Assembly (NCBI RefSeq): GCF_963676275.1
Contig: NZ_OY781091.1
Span: forward strand, 3,760,775-3,824,774
DNA length: 64,000 nucleotides
DNA from: an uncultured Cohaesibacter sp.
GTDB taxonomy: Bacteria; Pseudomonadota; Alphaproteobacteria; Rhizobiales; Cohaesibacteraceae
Direction of reading: 5' to 3'
Shown here: piece after piece, positions 7,243-14,682 of the stretch
How positions within the stretch are numbered: position 1 is the first letter of the stretch
Layout of the letters: each line of letters starts with the position of its first letter
The notes under the pieces: generated by a model
What the model saw: the letters and a program-made list of their open reading frames with translations, nothing else
Database searches by the model: none
Told to the model about the DNA's origin: nothing
Position numbers and translations under genes: made by a program

Positions 7243-8556
7243 TTATGCCACATCGGCTGATGTGTCTGTGGTGGATAGGCCTAGAGGATCGCCCAGCAGG
7301 TCAGTATCGATCCAGTCATTCACGGTCAGCCATTCCATGACACCAACCGGAGCCCATTTCATAGTCCAGTAATAATGCCCTTCGGCAACAGTCGCTGTGG
7401 TGGTCTGCTGGCGGTCAAAGGCGAACCGGAAACCCGAAAGAGCCGGATCCTTGCCGGTGGTTTTGCCCAGCCCATAGGCATTGATGCGATCCTCGACCAA
7501 CTCGATATTGGCCGGATTGCCGTTGCGGTCCTTCCACTGGTCGAGATAGTGAAGCACCGCCTCATGAAGCACATCTTCGATGAGCTGCACATGCAGGAAG
7601 TTGCGCATATTGGTATCGGTTGGCCACGCCATTGAGCGATTGCCCGAGGTGTGTGGCCCTTTGCCATGGCGCTCTTCGCAGGTGACAATGCCGTTGGCGC
7701 GCATTTCCTGCACATCGGACGTAAAGTCACCGGGAATATAAAGGCATTCCTGGGCAGGTTCTTCGCAGATGATTTCACGGTTGGACGGGCTGTGATGATA
7801 GCCAACCTCAACGATATAGCGCATCCAGATCGCTGCCAGAACAGGGCTATACCAGAGCGGGACTTCTTCACCTGCAGTCTCTGATGTGGTGTCGAGATCG
7901 ACAAATTTCAGATAAGGCCAGCAGCCAACGGCCCGACGGGAGCTGACCTGCCAGTCAAAGTCACCACTCTCTCCACGCGCTTCTATGACCTGCTGGGCAG
8001 TGACACCCAAGGGAGCATCCAGAAAAAAGCGGGCACGGACCTTGTTTGCGATGGTTTGCATGGCAGTCCGAACGCCCGTCAGCGTCGAAAAACCCGGAAC
8101 GAGAAGGAACTTGGGGAACCAGCCAAAGGATTGATAGCAGGCATAGGCATGCTGAAGACCTGATGGTTGTCCCGCTGCATCAAAGGCACCGATAATGTCC
8201 AGATTGGTGACCACACTCGGATCCGGACTTCCTTCAGTGGCATGGGTATCCGGATCAAACACGTTGACCACACAAATGGTGCCGATCCCTTGCGTGCCTT
8301 CCTGATCGAACATCTGATGCAGCGCTGCCGGGATGGTGTAGCCATCGCGCACCGGCCCGAAATGCTCTGCAATCTGATCACGACGCTTGATCAGGATCTT
8401 CTTGTTGATGTAGGCGGCACGCTCTTCAGCCGTTGCATGAACCTCCTGAATGGGAGCCGTGCCGACCAGCAGAGCCGTTGCCGCTTTCAACTCAGTAACA
8501 GTCGTGCCACCATCATCAACCGTGACAATCTCTGCGCCATATTTACGTTCAGCCAT
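7243..8556 (-). CDS. Tail sheath protein
   Basis: 437 residues, the expected size for a phage contractile sheath. Recognisable parts are the N-terminal GTAPIQEVHAT strand, DGYTIPAALHQMFDQEGTQGIGTICVVNVF, and SRRAVGCWPYLKFVD. Near the C-terminus are NANRS-like SGNRSMAWPTDTNMRNFLHVQLIEDVL and INAYGLGKTTGKDPALSGFRFAFD. It contracts to drive the tube through the envelope. It overlaps the small upstream gene by eight bases. Confidence 0.93.
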   Translation of the reverse strand: MAERKYGAEIVTVDDGGTTVTELKAATALLVGTAPIQEVHATAEERAAYINKKILIKRRDQIAEHFGPVRDGYTIPAALHQMFDQEGTQGIGTICVVNVFDPDTHATEGSPDPSVVTNLDIIGAFDAAGQPSGLQHAYACYQSFGWFPKFLLVPGFSTLTGVRTAMQTIANKVRARFFLDAPLGVTAQQVIEARGESGDFDWQVSSRRAVGCWPYLKFVDLDTTSETAGEEVPLWYSPVLAAIWMRYIVEVGYHHSPSNREIICEEPAQECLYIPGDFTSDVQEMRANGIVTCEERHGKGPHTSGNRSMAWPTDTNMRNFLHVQLIEDVLHEAVLHYLDQWKDRNGNPANIELVEDRINAYGLGKTTGKDPALSGFRFAFDRQQTTTATVAEGHYYWTMKWAPVGVMEWLTVNDWIDTDLLGDPLGLSTTDTSADVA

Positions 8557-8773
8557 TGGTAACTCCCTTCGCTTCGATCAGCTTCATGGCTTTCCAGCCT
8601 TCAACAACCGGGTGGCCATCCAGAAGGCTGTAGGTTTTGCCAGGATGAAGGGTCTCATCCAGAAAGATGACCATCATGTCATCGGTGCCTTTGGCCTTGA
8701 GGCACACAGACTGGACTGGTCCGGAATAAAGATAGTCCTTAAAGGCCATCTCGGGTTTGCTTGCGTCAGACAT
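8549..8773 (-). CDS. Small structural protein upstream of sheath (DUF2635-like)
   Basis: 74 residues and mostly beta. The position between the gp37 homologue and the sheath is that of Mu gp38 (DUF2635). The ending in a small modified-proline region (LDGHPVVEGWKAMKLIEAKG) fits loosely. The sequence match is weak, so the name rests on synteny. It overlaps the sheath start by eight bases, suggesting coupled translation. Confidence 0.5.
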   Translation of the reverse strand: MSDASKPEMAFKDYLYSGPVQSVCLKAKGTDDMMVIFLDETLHPGKTYSLLDGHPVVEGWKAMKLIEAKGVTNG

Positions 8774-8775
8774 GG

Positions 8776-9273
8776 TCAGTCCTCCTGTCTTGCGCTGTTG
8801 AGGGGGTAACGGGGGCGTGGAATATTGTGCTCGGCGGCGACCGCCACGGTCTCGCAGGCAATATCGATCTGCCAGTCCCAGCGTCCGGCCTGCTGACCAA
8901 CCATCTGGTCTGAGACCAGATAGAAGGGCTTGCAGCCATCAAGACGCACATTCTGGGCTGCCTTGCGGATCAGCTCGATGGTGCCGTATGCCGCGAGGCG
9001 CTCATCTTCGGCACCACCGCGCAGGGCATAAACATAGAGAGCCAGCGTGAACTGAAGCTCACGCACCTGCCGGATCTGGTCTGTTGGCTTGCTGTAGCGG
9101 GAACCGGAATAGTGAACCAGACACACCGCTTTCATCCTCGCCATATCGAACTGTTCCGGTTCATTCGGGAACGGAGCGATATAATAGGGTGATGGCAGGA
9201 ATGCCTTGAGCCGTTCAACCAGCCCGCTTTCCAGATTGGTCAGCAAATCGGTTTTGATAATGAGATCAGTCAA
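8776..9273 (-). CDS. Mu gp37-like tail protein
   Basis: 165 residues, of the Gp37/DUF1834-type family by position and by its pattern: a helical start (LLTNLESGLVERLKAFLP), a beta core with VRELQFTLALYVYALRGG, and a C-terminal IACETVAVAA strand. It is thought to act at the head-tail joint or tail terminator in Mu-like phages. Its start overlaps the DUF1320 gene by eight bases. Confidence 0.7.
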   Translation of the reverse strand: MTDLIIKTDLLTNLESGLVERLKAFLPSPYYIAPFPNEPEQFDMARMKAVCLVHYSGSRYSKPTDQIRQVRELQFTLALYVYALRGGAEDERLAAYGTIELIRKAAQNVRLDGCKPFYLVSDQMVGQQAGRWDWQIDIACETVAVAAEHNIPRPRYPLNSARQED

Positions 9274-9748
9274 AGCCGTATCCCTTCAAGATATGATCGG
9301 AACGGCTGGCTGGAAAAGAATATTGAACCGCAGTGCCGTCCTGGCTCTGGGCAACATCAAGTCCCGGTAAATCCAGATCAGATCTGCCCGCATAAATGTC
9401 CTTTAGCCATGCCATGACATCGCGATAACGATCCCGCCACTCATCGGACACACCAGAGGTGTCATGCACCCGATCCCGAAGCCAATAGATGACGAGCGTC
9501 TCCAATGCCCCTTTCAGAGCTTCGGGCATTTCTTCCGGAACCATGCTTTCCAAGGCGGGATAGCGGGATTTGACGTAACCGGAAATCAGGCTCTGGGCAC
9601 GCTTGATTTGATAGGTGAGACGGGCGGTATCTATTTGCCGACCTGCGGCACCATTCCAGCCACCCGTCCCGCAAAGCGCGAGCAGATCGCTTTCGTCCTG
9701 GCGAGCAATCAGCTCTTCGACCGTTAAATATGTCCCCGTCTCAGCCAT
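9266..9748 (-). CDS. Mu gp36-like protein (DUF1320)
   Basis: 160 residues. It opens with TYLTVEELIARQDESDLLALCGTGGWNG, the hallmark start of DUF1320 proteins, followed by INxAL-like helices (RAQSLISGYVKSRYP) and a C-terminal LKDIYAGRSDLDLPG segment. The family is a head-tail connector-type adaptor. It lies in the Mu order gp35-gp36-gp37. Confidence 0.85.
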   Translation of the reverse strand: MAETGTYLTVEELIARQDESDLLALCGTGGWNGAAGRQIDTARLTYQIKRAQSLISGYVKSRYPALESMVPEEMPEALKGALETLVIYWLRDRVHDTSGVSDEWRDRYRDVMAWLKDIYAGRSDLDLPGLDVAQSQDGTAVQYSFPASRSDHILKGYGFD

Positions 9749-9761
9749 GATCTAACGCGTC

Positions 9762-10214
9762 CTATTCGCTCTCAGCTTTGCCGTCTGCATCGGATTTGAC
9801 GGCAACATTCTGCGCCTGAATTTCGGCCCAGATGGCTTTCACCTCATCAGCAGACACATCAAAACCGACCAGTTTTTCGATGACGGAGACTTTCGGTTCT
9901 CCGGCCTTGGTCAGGTCGGTTTCCGCATTCAGACTTGGGAAGGCGTTAAGGATTGCCTGCTTGCGCTCTTCATCAGTGAGGATGCTCTCAGACTTCACGT
10001 CAGGGGAGTTGCCAGCATCATCAGGCGCACCATCTTCGGTCTTGGCTTCTTCCGGCGCATCCTCTTCGGGCTCACCGACCACCTTGAGTTTGAGAAGCTG
10101 AGCTGCTTCTTTCGGTGTCATGGAAATTCGGTTGGCTTCCGGATCGCTCGGCTTGTAGAGAATGCCATTGCGACGAACAGCCGAAAGCACCGGATAAATC
10201 TTCTCTTCAGACAT
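9762..10214 (-). CDS. Mu gp35-like protein
   Basis: 150 residues. The N-terminal YPVLSAVRRNGILYKPSDPEANRISMTPKEAAQLL segment matches the FluMu/Mu gp35 N-terminal motif (a short beta region followed by a helix). A long acidic linker (about 45-80) and a C-terminal helical domain that may be HeH/LEM-like (VSVIEKLVGFDVSADEVKAIWAEI) follow. The function is unknown. It is located between the capsid gene and the DUF1320 gene. Confidence 0.65.
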   Translation of the reverse strand: MSEEKIYPVLSAVRRNGILYKPSDPEANRISMTPKEAAQLLKLKVVGEPEEDAPEEAKTEDGAPDDAGNSPDVKSESILTDEERKQAILNAFPSLNAETDLTKAGEPKVSVIEKLVGFDVSADEVKAIWAEIQAQNVAVKSDADGKAESE

Positions 10215-10245
10215 GGCTTCAGACTTTCAGATTTTGGAGGAGGAA

Positions 10246-10263
10246 GGTGGCCTCATGGCCACC
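10246..10263 (-). terminator. Hairpin after the major capsid gene
   Basis: A perfect 7-bp stem GGTGGCC/GGCCACC with a 4-base loop lies 14 bases after the capsid stop codon. The following tract on the - strand is TTCCTCCTCC rather than a clean T run, so it may act as an mRNA stabiliser or weak terminator. Confidence 0.4.
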
Positions 10264-10276
10264 CTAAAGATTAAGC

Positions 10277-11215
10277 TCAGGCTGAGGTGGCGTTCCGGAT
10301 CAGAAAGCCTGCCTTGTTGGCAATGATCAGTTCCTTGACGCTCTCGCCAGACCGGACCAGCTTGCCGCCATAAAGCCCCATATTGGCAGGAAGCGTTCCG
10401 GCAACTTTCTTGCCGACCTGCGCCGTGTAGCCAAAGGTCAAACCTCCGGTGGTGTCGGCGGTGCGGTTGATGAACTGGCCAGAAACCGAGTTGCCCCAGA
10501 CCCGCACCAGCTCGGGATCTTCACCGGGCTTGTTGATATTGACGCGACCTTCACCGACCAGCACCCGCTTGACGCCGATCAGTTCGGCAAACTGGGCCTG
10601 CGTGACGCGACCGCTATCTCCGCTATTGCCATGCACGGCTTTTACCACAATCGGGTTTTTGCGCACCGCAAACCACGGCTTGTGCCCGAAGGTGATCTGG
10701 TTGGGCTTGATCCAGCAGGAGGCCATCAGGTCTTCAATGATGGTGAGTGGATCAGACGCGGGATCGTCAAAGAGATCGGTTCCGGCCAGCGTTTCAACCA
10801 GACTGTCATCATATTGGGATGCATCGGTCACCAGACTGGCAACCCGCACTTCCCGGCCTAGAATAACAATGTCGGTTGCCCGTTCCGTTGCCCGATGCTC
10901 GGGATTGAAGCCATTCTTCTTGGCTTCATCAATCGTGACCTGGTCCAGAGGTACGTCGATGCCGAAATCCTCAACCGATGAATCCTTCTCGGTCCCTTCG
11001 ATCTCGACCTGGTTCGGCGTTGAACGACGCCCGACCTTCGTGTCCGGCAAGGTGAAGGCTTCCGCTTCGTTGTAGGACTGATATTTGAAGTTGCGGGCAG
11101 ACGGCACGCGAGGCAACACATCGTCAGCAATGAGACTGTAATCGGGGTTTCGGTATGAGACCGCGATATTGGTCAGCGTCGGGCTCGGGGCAAATTGGTC
11201 CGTAGCTGTGGCCAT
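10277..11215 (-). CDS. Major capsid protein
   Basis: 312 residues, located between the decoration-like protein and the gp35 homologue as in Mu-like phages. The N-terminus has the common coat-protein pattern LTNIAVSYRNPDYSLIADDVLPRVP followed by an E-loop-like AFTLPDTKVGRRSTPNQVEIEG. Mid-protein are DPLTIIEDLMA and TFGHKPWFAVRKNP, typical of Mu-type HK97-fold shells. The RBS is a GAAAGG about 7 nt upstream. Confidence 0.85.
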   Translation of the reverse strand: MATATDQFAPSPTLTNIAVSYRNPDYSLIADDVLPRVPSARNFKYQSYNEAEAFTLPDTKVGRRSTPNQVEIEGTEKDSSVEDFGIDVPLDQVTIDEAKKNGFNPEHRATERATDIVILGREVRVASLVTDASQYDDSLVETLAGTDLFDDPASDPLTIIEDLMASCWIKPNQITFGHKPWFAVRKNPIVVKAVHGNSGDSGRVTQAQFAELIGVKRVLVGEGRVNINKPGEDPELVRVWGNSVSGQFINRTADTTGGLTFGYTAQVGKKVAGTLPANMGLYGGKLVRSGESVKELIIANKAGFLIRNATSA

Positions 11216-11252
11216 GACGAAACCTTTCTAAAAGGGGTTAGAGGGAGACGGC

Positions 11253-11630
11253 TTAGCCGTAGAGAATGGATGGCTGAATGAAGACAGACCCGATGACACC
11301 CACACCACCGGCTTCCATCGCCCGACCGATGATCGGAAGAGAGGCATCAGCGGCGGGTTCAGCCTTGATGGCCCGCGCCTCCGCATCTGCAGTCAATGGG
11401 TCGCCATAGGCAACGGCAGCGCCATATTCCACCGGACGGATCTGGTCGTGATAGACATCGATCCGATCACCCGTTGCAGCCGCACCGCGAATGCCCGATG
11501 TGCCAATCAGCACATCACCAACACCGGCAATAGCCATGTGGCCTTCTTCTGCGCCAAAGGTGACGAGACGGTTCTTCTTGATGAGGCCATCGGCCACATA
11601 ATTCTTGATAAAGCCCATATGCGCTTGCAT
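11253..11630 (-). CDS. Capsid decoration-like protein (DUF2190)
   Basis: 125 residues: glycine/alanine-rich and beta, with RLVTFGAEEGHMAIAGVGDVLIGTSG and AVAYGDPLTADAEARAI. These are DUF2190 hallmarks. Members sit between the protease/scaffold and the capsid gene and are thought to decorate or stabilise the capsid. AGGAGA lies six bases before the ATG, supporting the long start. Confidence 0.75.
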   Translation of the reverse strand: MQAHMGFIKNYVADGLIKKNRLVTFGAEEGHMAIAGVGDVLIGTSGIRGAAATGDRIDVYHDQIRPVEYGAAVAYGDPLTADAEARAIKAEPAADASLPIIGRAMEAGGVGVIGSVFIQPSILYG

Positions 11631-11662
11631 GAGGTCTCTCCTGAACGGAAACGGGAAAAGGG

Positions 11663-12181
11663 TTAGTCGATGGGCAACCTGTGCTTCTTGCGCACAGTCA
11701 CCACTGCATCCGAGGTGGACACTTCAATCCCTGCCGAACGCTGACTTTCCTGAAACGCAATGGCCTCCTGCGCGATCTGATCATCGCTGACGCCATCCGG
11801 GTTCAGGTCATCGCCAAGATCCATCTCGCCAAACTGGACGATTTGCGGCTGGGTCTTGAGCACATCCTTGAGGAGATCGACCAGATCGGCCTTCTTGGTC
11901 TCAGCGCCATCGGCAAACTCGATTTCGTCGGCATCTAGATCTGACGCCCCATCCAGCAGAGCGACAACCTTGGCACGGTTGCCCGATGGAAGCCTTCCAC
12001 CATCGACAAGGCTTTCAGCAAAGGCGATATGATCAGCATGACGCTGCTCCGCTTCGCGTTCATCAAGCGCCGCCTGACGGGCATCCAGCTCGGCTTCACG
12101 TTCAGCAAAGGCAGCAATCTGATCAGCATCATCCTGACCAAGCTCGGGGGCAGTACGAGATTTTGCAGGCTTGAGGGCCAT
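11663..12181 (-). CDS. Nested capsid scaffold (Mu gpZ-like)
   Basis: An in-frame ATG (residue 221 of the protease) is preceded by GAGGATGATGAC, a strong ribosome-binding site with good spacing. It would yield the 172-residue scaffold alone. This is the Mu I/Z arrangement. I infer the separate product from the RBS and family precedent. Confidence 0.65.
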   Translation of the reverse strand: MALKPAKSRTAPELGQDDADQIAAFAEREAELDARQAALDEREAEQRHADHIAFAESLVDGGRLPSGNRAKVVALLDGASDLDADEIEFADGAETKKADLVDLLKDVLKTQPQIVQFGEMDLGDDLNPDGVSDDQIAQEAIAFQESQRSAGIEVSTSDAVVTVRKKHRLPID

Positions 12182-12841
12182 GTCATCATCCTCACTATGT
12201 TCGTTTTCGGAAAATTCGGGGGAACTGGTCGTGGGCGGCACATCGCCAGCCTCATCAATCCAGCGAATGGAATAGTCGGGCAGGATATTGTCCGCAGTCT
12301 CGATCCCGTCCTTCTCGATCAGCCATTCGCGGAAGCGGCGAAACAGGCTGGCCACATCCTTGAAGGCGACATCGGAGAATTCGATGGCGATGGCGTCTTC
12401 ATCATCCCCGGCGAACTCAACCGGCTTTAGACCAGGAACAGCGGGGGCAACAGCGCCAAGGAACCCGACATGTTTGGGATAGAGCGCATCACCGGCAGGG
12501 TTGGACGTAGCCCCCGGCTTGTAAAAGGACATGGAAATGCGCTTGTAGCGGCCACCCTCGACCGCGTCAGAGAACTGCGGCTCCAGCTCGCCGATGTCGG
12601 CATAGAGCCGGTCAGCCTCGTCATCATAGGAAAAGGCTTTCACCCAACCATAGGCAGGATCGTCAGTTTTGGGATGACCAACCACGACAGGCACAGGACA
12701 GAGCTGAGGATCATAACGCTCAGCCAGATCAGCCAGATCTTCAGCCGTCGCGCTGAACGCCGTACCGCCCATCGCCGTAAACGTGCCCGGACGGAACACC
12801 TCAATGCGCTTCGTTTTGTCTTTGTCATCTACCTTGGCCAC
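11663..12841 (-). CDS. Prohead protease with scaffold (Mu gpI-like)
   Basis: 392 residues starting at a GTG with AAGGAG five bases upstream. The N-terminal domain (1-215) matches Mu gpI proteases: VEVFRPGTFTAMGG-like opening, VPVVVGHPKTDDPAYGWVKAF and RYKRISMSFY. The last contains the conserved serine region. The C-terminal part (221-392) is a charged coiled-coil scaffold with AEREAELDARQAALDEREAEQ. The scaffold is also encoded separately by an internal start. It opens the second late transcription unit, with a dyad 60 bp upstream. Confidence 0.85.
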   Translation of the reverse strand: MAKVDDKDKTKRIEVFRPGTFTAMGGTAFSATAEDLADLAERYDPQLCPVPVVVGHPKTDDPAYGWVKAFSYDDEADRLYADIGELEPQFSDAVEGGRYKRISMSFYKPGATSNPAGDALYPKHVGFLGAVAPAVPGLKPVEFAGDDEDAIAIEFSDVAFKDVASLFRRFREWLIEKDGIETADNILPDYSIRWIDEAGDVPPTTSSPEFSENEHSEDDDMALKPAKSRTAPELGQDDADQIAAFAEREAELDARQAALDEREAEQRHADHIAFAESLVDGGRLPSGNRAKVVALLDGASDLDADEIEFADGAETKKADLVDLLKDVLKTQPQIVQFGEMDLGDDLNPDGVSDDQIAQEAIAFQESQRSAGIEVSTSDAVVTVRKKHRLPID

Positions 12842-13177
12842 ACCGCATCTCCTTGAAACAGGGTGATGGCAACATGGCAGATAAAATGACAGCGCTCGCC
12901 GGAACTGTTCCGGGTGCTGTCATCGCTGGTTTTTATCGAGAATTTGACGCCCTTCTATCACCAACCGCAACGAGGGGGCAACCCATAAGCGTAGATAGCC
13001 TCGATGTGGCTCTCTAACGCGCCTTTAACGCGGGGTGATGCGTGGTTTTGGTACCAGCATTTATCAAAGGTAATTATTCTCGTGTTTCCACCTTATGTGA
13101 ACAATCGCAAGGCATTGAATAATGGGGTTAAGGGAAATAAATTGCATATATGGTGCATGTCTATCCAAAGGTGCAAA
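12842..13177. promoter_or_regulatory. Divergent region between protease unit and RES gene, with dyad GGAACTGTTCC (12901-12911)
   Basis: The perfect 11-bp dyad lies 60 bp before the protease start codon. It shares the extended core GCCGGAACTGTTCC with the copy before the lysis unit (21631). On the - strand it is followed by GGCG and an AT-rich CATTTTAT that could be a -10 element. The remaining 260 bases lead to the RES gene and hold no convincing ORF. Confidence 0.5.
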
Positions 13178-14005
13178 ATGTTTGCTTCTAATATTCATGA
13201 AGATGAGATTGAAAGAAGAATTGATATTTTTCGCGATGAGGCCCAAAAGAGTCTATCTGATAACGATATAGTCAATAAAATTTGTTCCATTTTCGGAGAC
13301 GCATATAGCTTTCCAACCGTATCCGGTTTTTATGACGTTGGAACAGAGTTTTTTCGAGCCAGACCGATCGGTGATGATGATCACAAATTTCCTTTGAAGA
13401 GCATGCAGCACGTCGGGGATGCATGGGAAAAACCAGCCGATATGGTAGAAACTCAAGGACGTCTCAATGGCATTAGGAAAAGCGTATTATACTGCTGCCC
13501 TAATAACCCATTTCTTGCAATTGAAGAATCAGGAGCAAGTGCGAACAAACACGTTTCCGTGATTGTTTATCGCGCAAAAAAGCCAATTAAATGTGCGGTT
13601 CTTGGCTGTTATGAAGAATCTCAACTACCAAAAGACAAAATGACCCGCTTATTTTATTCCTTTCTTGAAGAAGAATTTAGTCAAGTCGTCAAAGAAGGTG
13701 AAGAGAGTCGTTATGCAATCACCCGAGTTATAGCGGAAACTTTTTTCAGTTATCCAAATCAAGATGCGTGGTCCTATCGGTCGGTAAAATCACGATCTAT
13801 GTGGAATGTCGCGTTTTTGCAAGGAAAACAGAAAGAATGTCTAGAACTGATCGGAGTCATGCTTTGCGATATAGGAACCACTTCCCGAGAAGCTTTGCAT
13901 GTTAAAATGGTTGTCGATTTCGATCAAAAGTCAGGAAAAGCCAAATACCATGCTGTCGGTTCAGAACAGCAAAAGAAACTCTTCCCTAAAATTTCCCAGA
14001 ACTGA
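13178..14005 (+). CDS. RES-domain protein (moron, likely NAD-targeting toxin fold)
   Basis: 275 residues from the ATG at 13178, which has AAAGG six bases upstream; an open frame reaches back to 13004 without a better site. The RES triad is visible: R60 in EFFRARP, GRLN at 94-97 (the GRWN motif), E116-E117 in FLAIEESG, and S202 in SYRSVKSRSMWN. RES toxins such as MbcT degrade NAD+ with an ADP-ribosyltransferase-like fold. The 55-residue N-terminal helical extension is not typical of the toxin-antitoxin members. No antitoxin gene is adjacent. It is AT-rich and transcribed against the surrounding head genes. It probably acts in host defence or exclusion. Confidence 0.7.
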   Translation: MFASNIHEDEIERRIDIFRDEAQKSLSDNDIVNKICSIFGDAYSFPTVSGFYDVGTEFFRARPIGDDDHKFPLKSMQHVGDAWEKPADMVETQGRLNGIRKSVLYCCPNNPFLAIEESGASANKHVSVIVYRAKKPIKCAVLGCYEESQLPKDKMTRLFYSFLEEEFSQVVKEGEESRYAITRVIAETFFSYPNQDAWSYRSVKSRSMWNVAFLQGKQKECLELIGVMLCDIGTTSREALHVKMVVDFDQKSGKAKYHAVGSEQQKKLFPKISQN

Positions 14006-14068
14006 CAAAAATTCAAACCTTTCGCTACGTATTGATATAGTATTCTTCGACAGGATTTGGCATTTTGA

Positions 14069-14572
14069 TCATCTCTTCAAATACTCTTTCAACTCTTCCC
14101 GGATCACCTCTTCATCCTCTCGCCCGATGCCGATATAGGGTCGGGCCGGGATCTTAACACCCTTGTTGAACACATAGCCTTCAGCTCCACCGGCAACAGG
14201 GATACGTAGGGATTGGAACCGGCGTGGTTTTATGGTCGCCCCATGCTGCATGACCCAAACCTTGGGATGGTTGAGGTTGGTGCCGACCTCAGCATTCGCC
14301 GCACTGGCTTTGAAGTGGACTGAGCGGATCAGTTCACCGCTATCCCGAAGGATCCCATTGGGCTGTCGGCGGTTGGAAAGAGTGAGTGGCGTCAGGGGTG
14401 CCCATTTGTTGCCGTCCGGATCTTCCTCCTTCTCAAAGCGGTCCATGGTCTGATCATAGAGCGCCATGCCAATAACACGATGAACAGCGGCCTTGTCTTC
14501 GATCCTGTCGATGAGGCGCCGGATTTCCTGATCGGCGGAAGCATAGTCATATGTGAAGCTCAGGAACGGCAT
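14069..14572 (-). CDS. Virion morphogenesis / tail completion protein (Mu gpG-like)
   Basis: 167 residues of the Phage_tail_S (Mu gpG) family. Landmarks are LIDRIEDKAAVHRVIGMALYDQTMDRFEKEEDPDG, W-APLTPLT, NGILRDSGELIRSVHF and the C-terminal IPARPYIGIGREDEEVIREELKEYL. Two ATGs compete. GGAGG lies almost directly against the ATG at 14581 and ten bases before the ATG at 14572, so I prefer the latter. It ends the first late unit and converges with the RES gene. Confidence 0.82.
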   Translation of the reverse strand: MPFLSFTYDYASADQEIRRLIDRIEDKAAVHRVIGMALYDQTMDRFEKEEDPDGNKWAPLTPLTLSNRRQPNGILRDSGELIRSVHFKASAANAEVGTNLNHPKVWVMQHGATIKPRRFQSLRIPVAGGAEGYVFNKGVKIPARPYIGIGREDEEVIREELKEYLKR

Positions 14573-14653
14573 TTGAAACATCCCTCCGGAATTGCTATAT
14601 TATAACTAGATGAAGTCGGGGGCCGGTGCGGGCCTCCATACCGATTTCACTCG

Positions 14654-14682
14654 AAAGGCAGCTCGCATCGGCTGCCTTTTTT
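14654..14682 (+). terminator. Hairpin with T6 between gpF and gpG
   Basis: AAAGGCAGC (14654-14662) pairs with GCTGCCTTT (14671-14679). On the + strand it runs into TTTTTT, a good rho-independent terminator that could stop transcripts running in the + direction. On the - strand only three T follow, so most phage transcripts would pass through. Confidence 0.55.
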
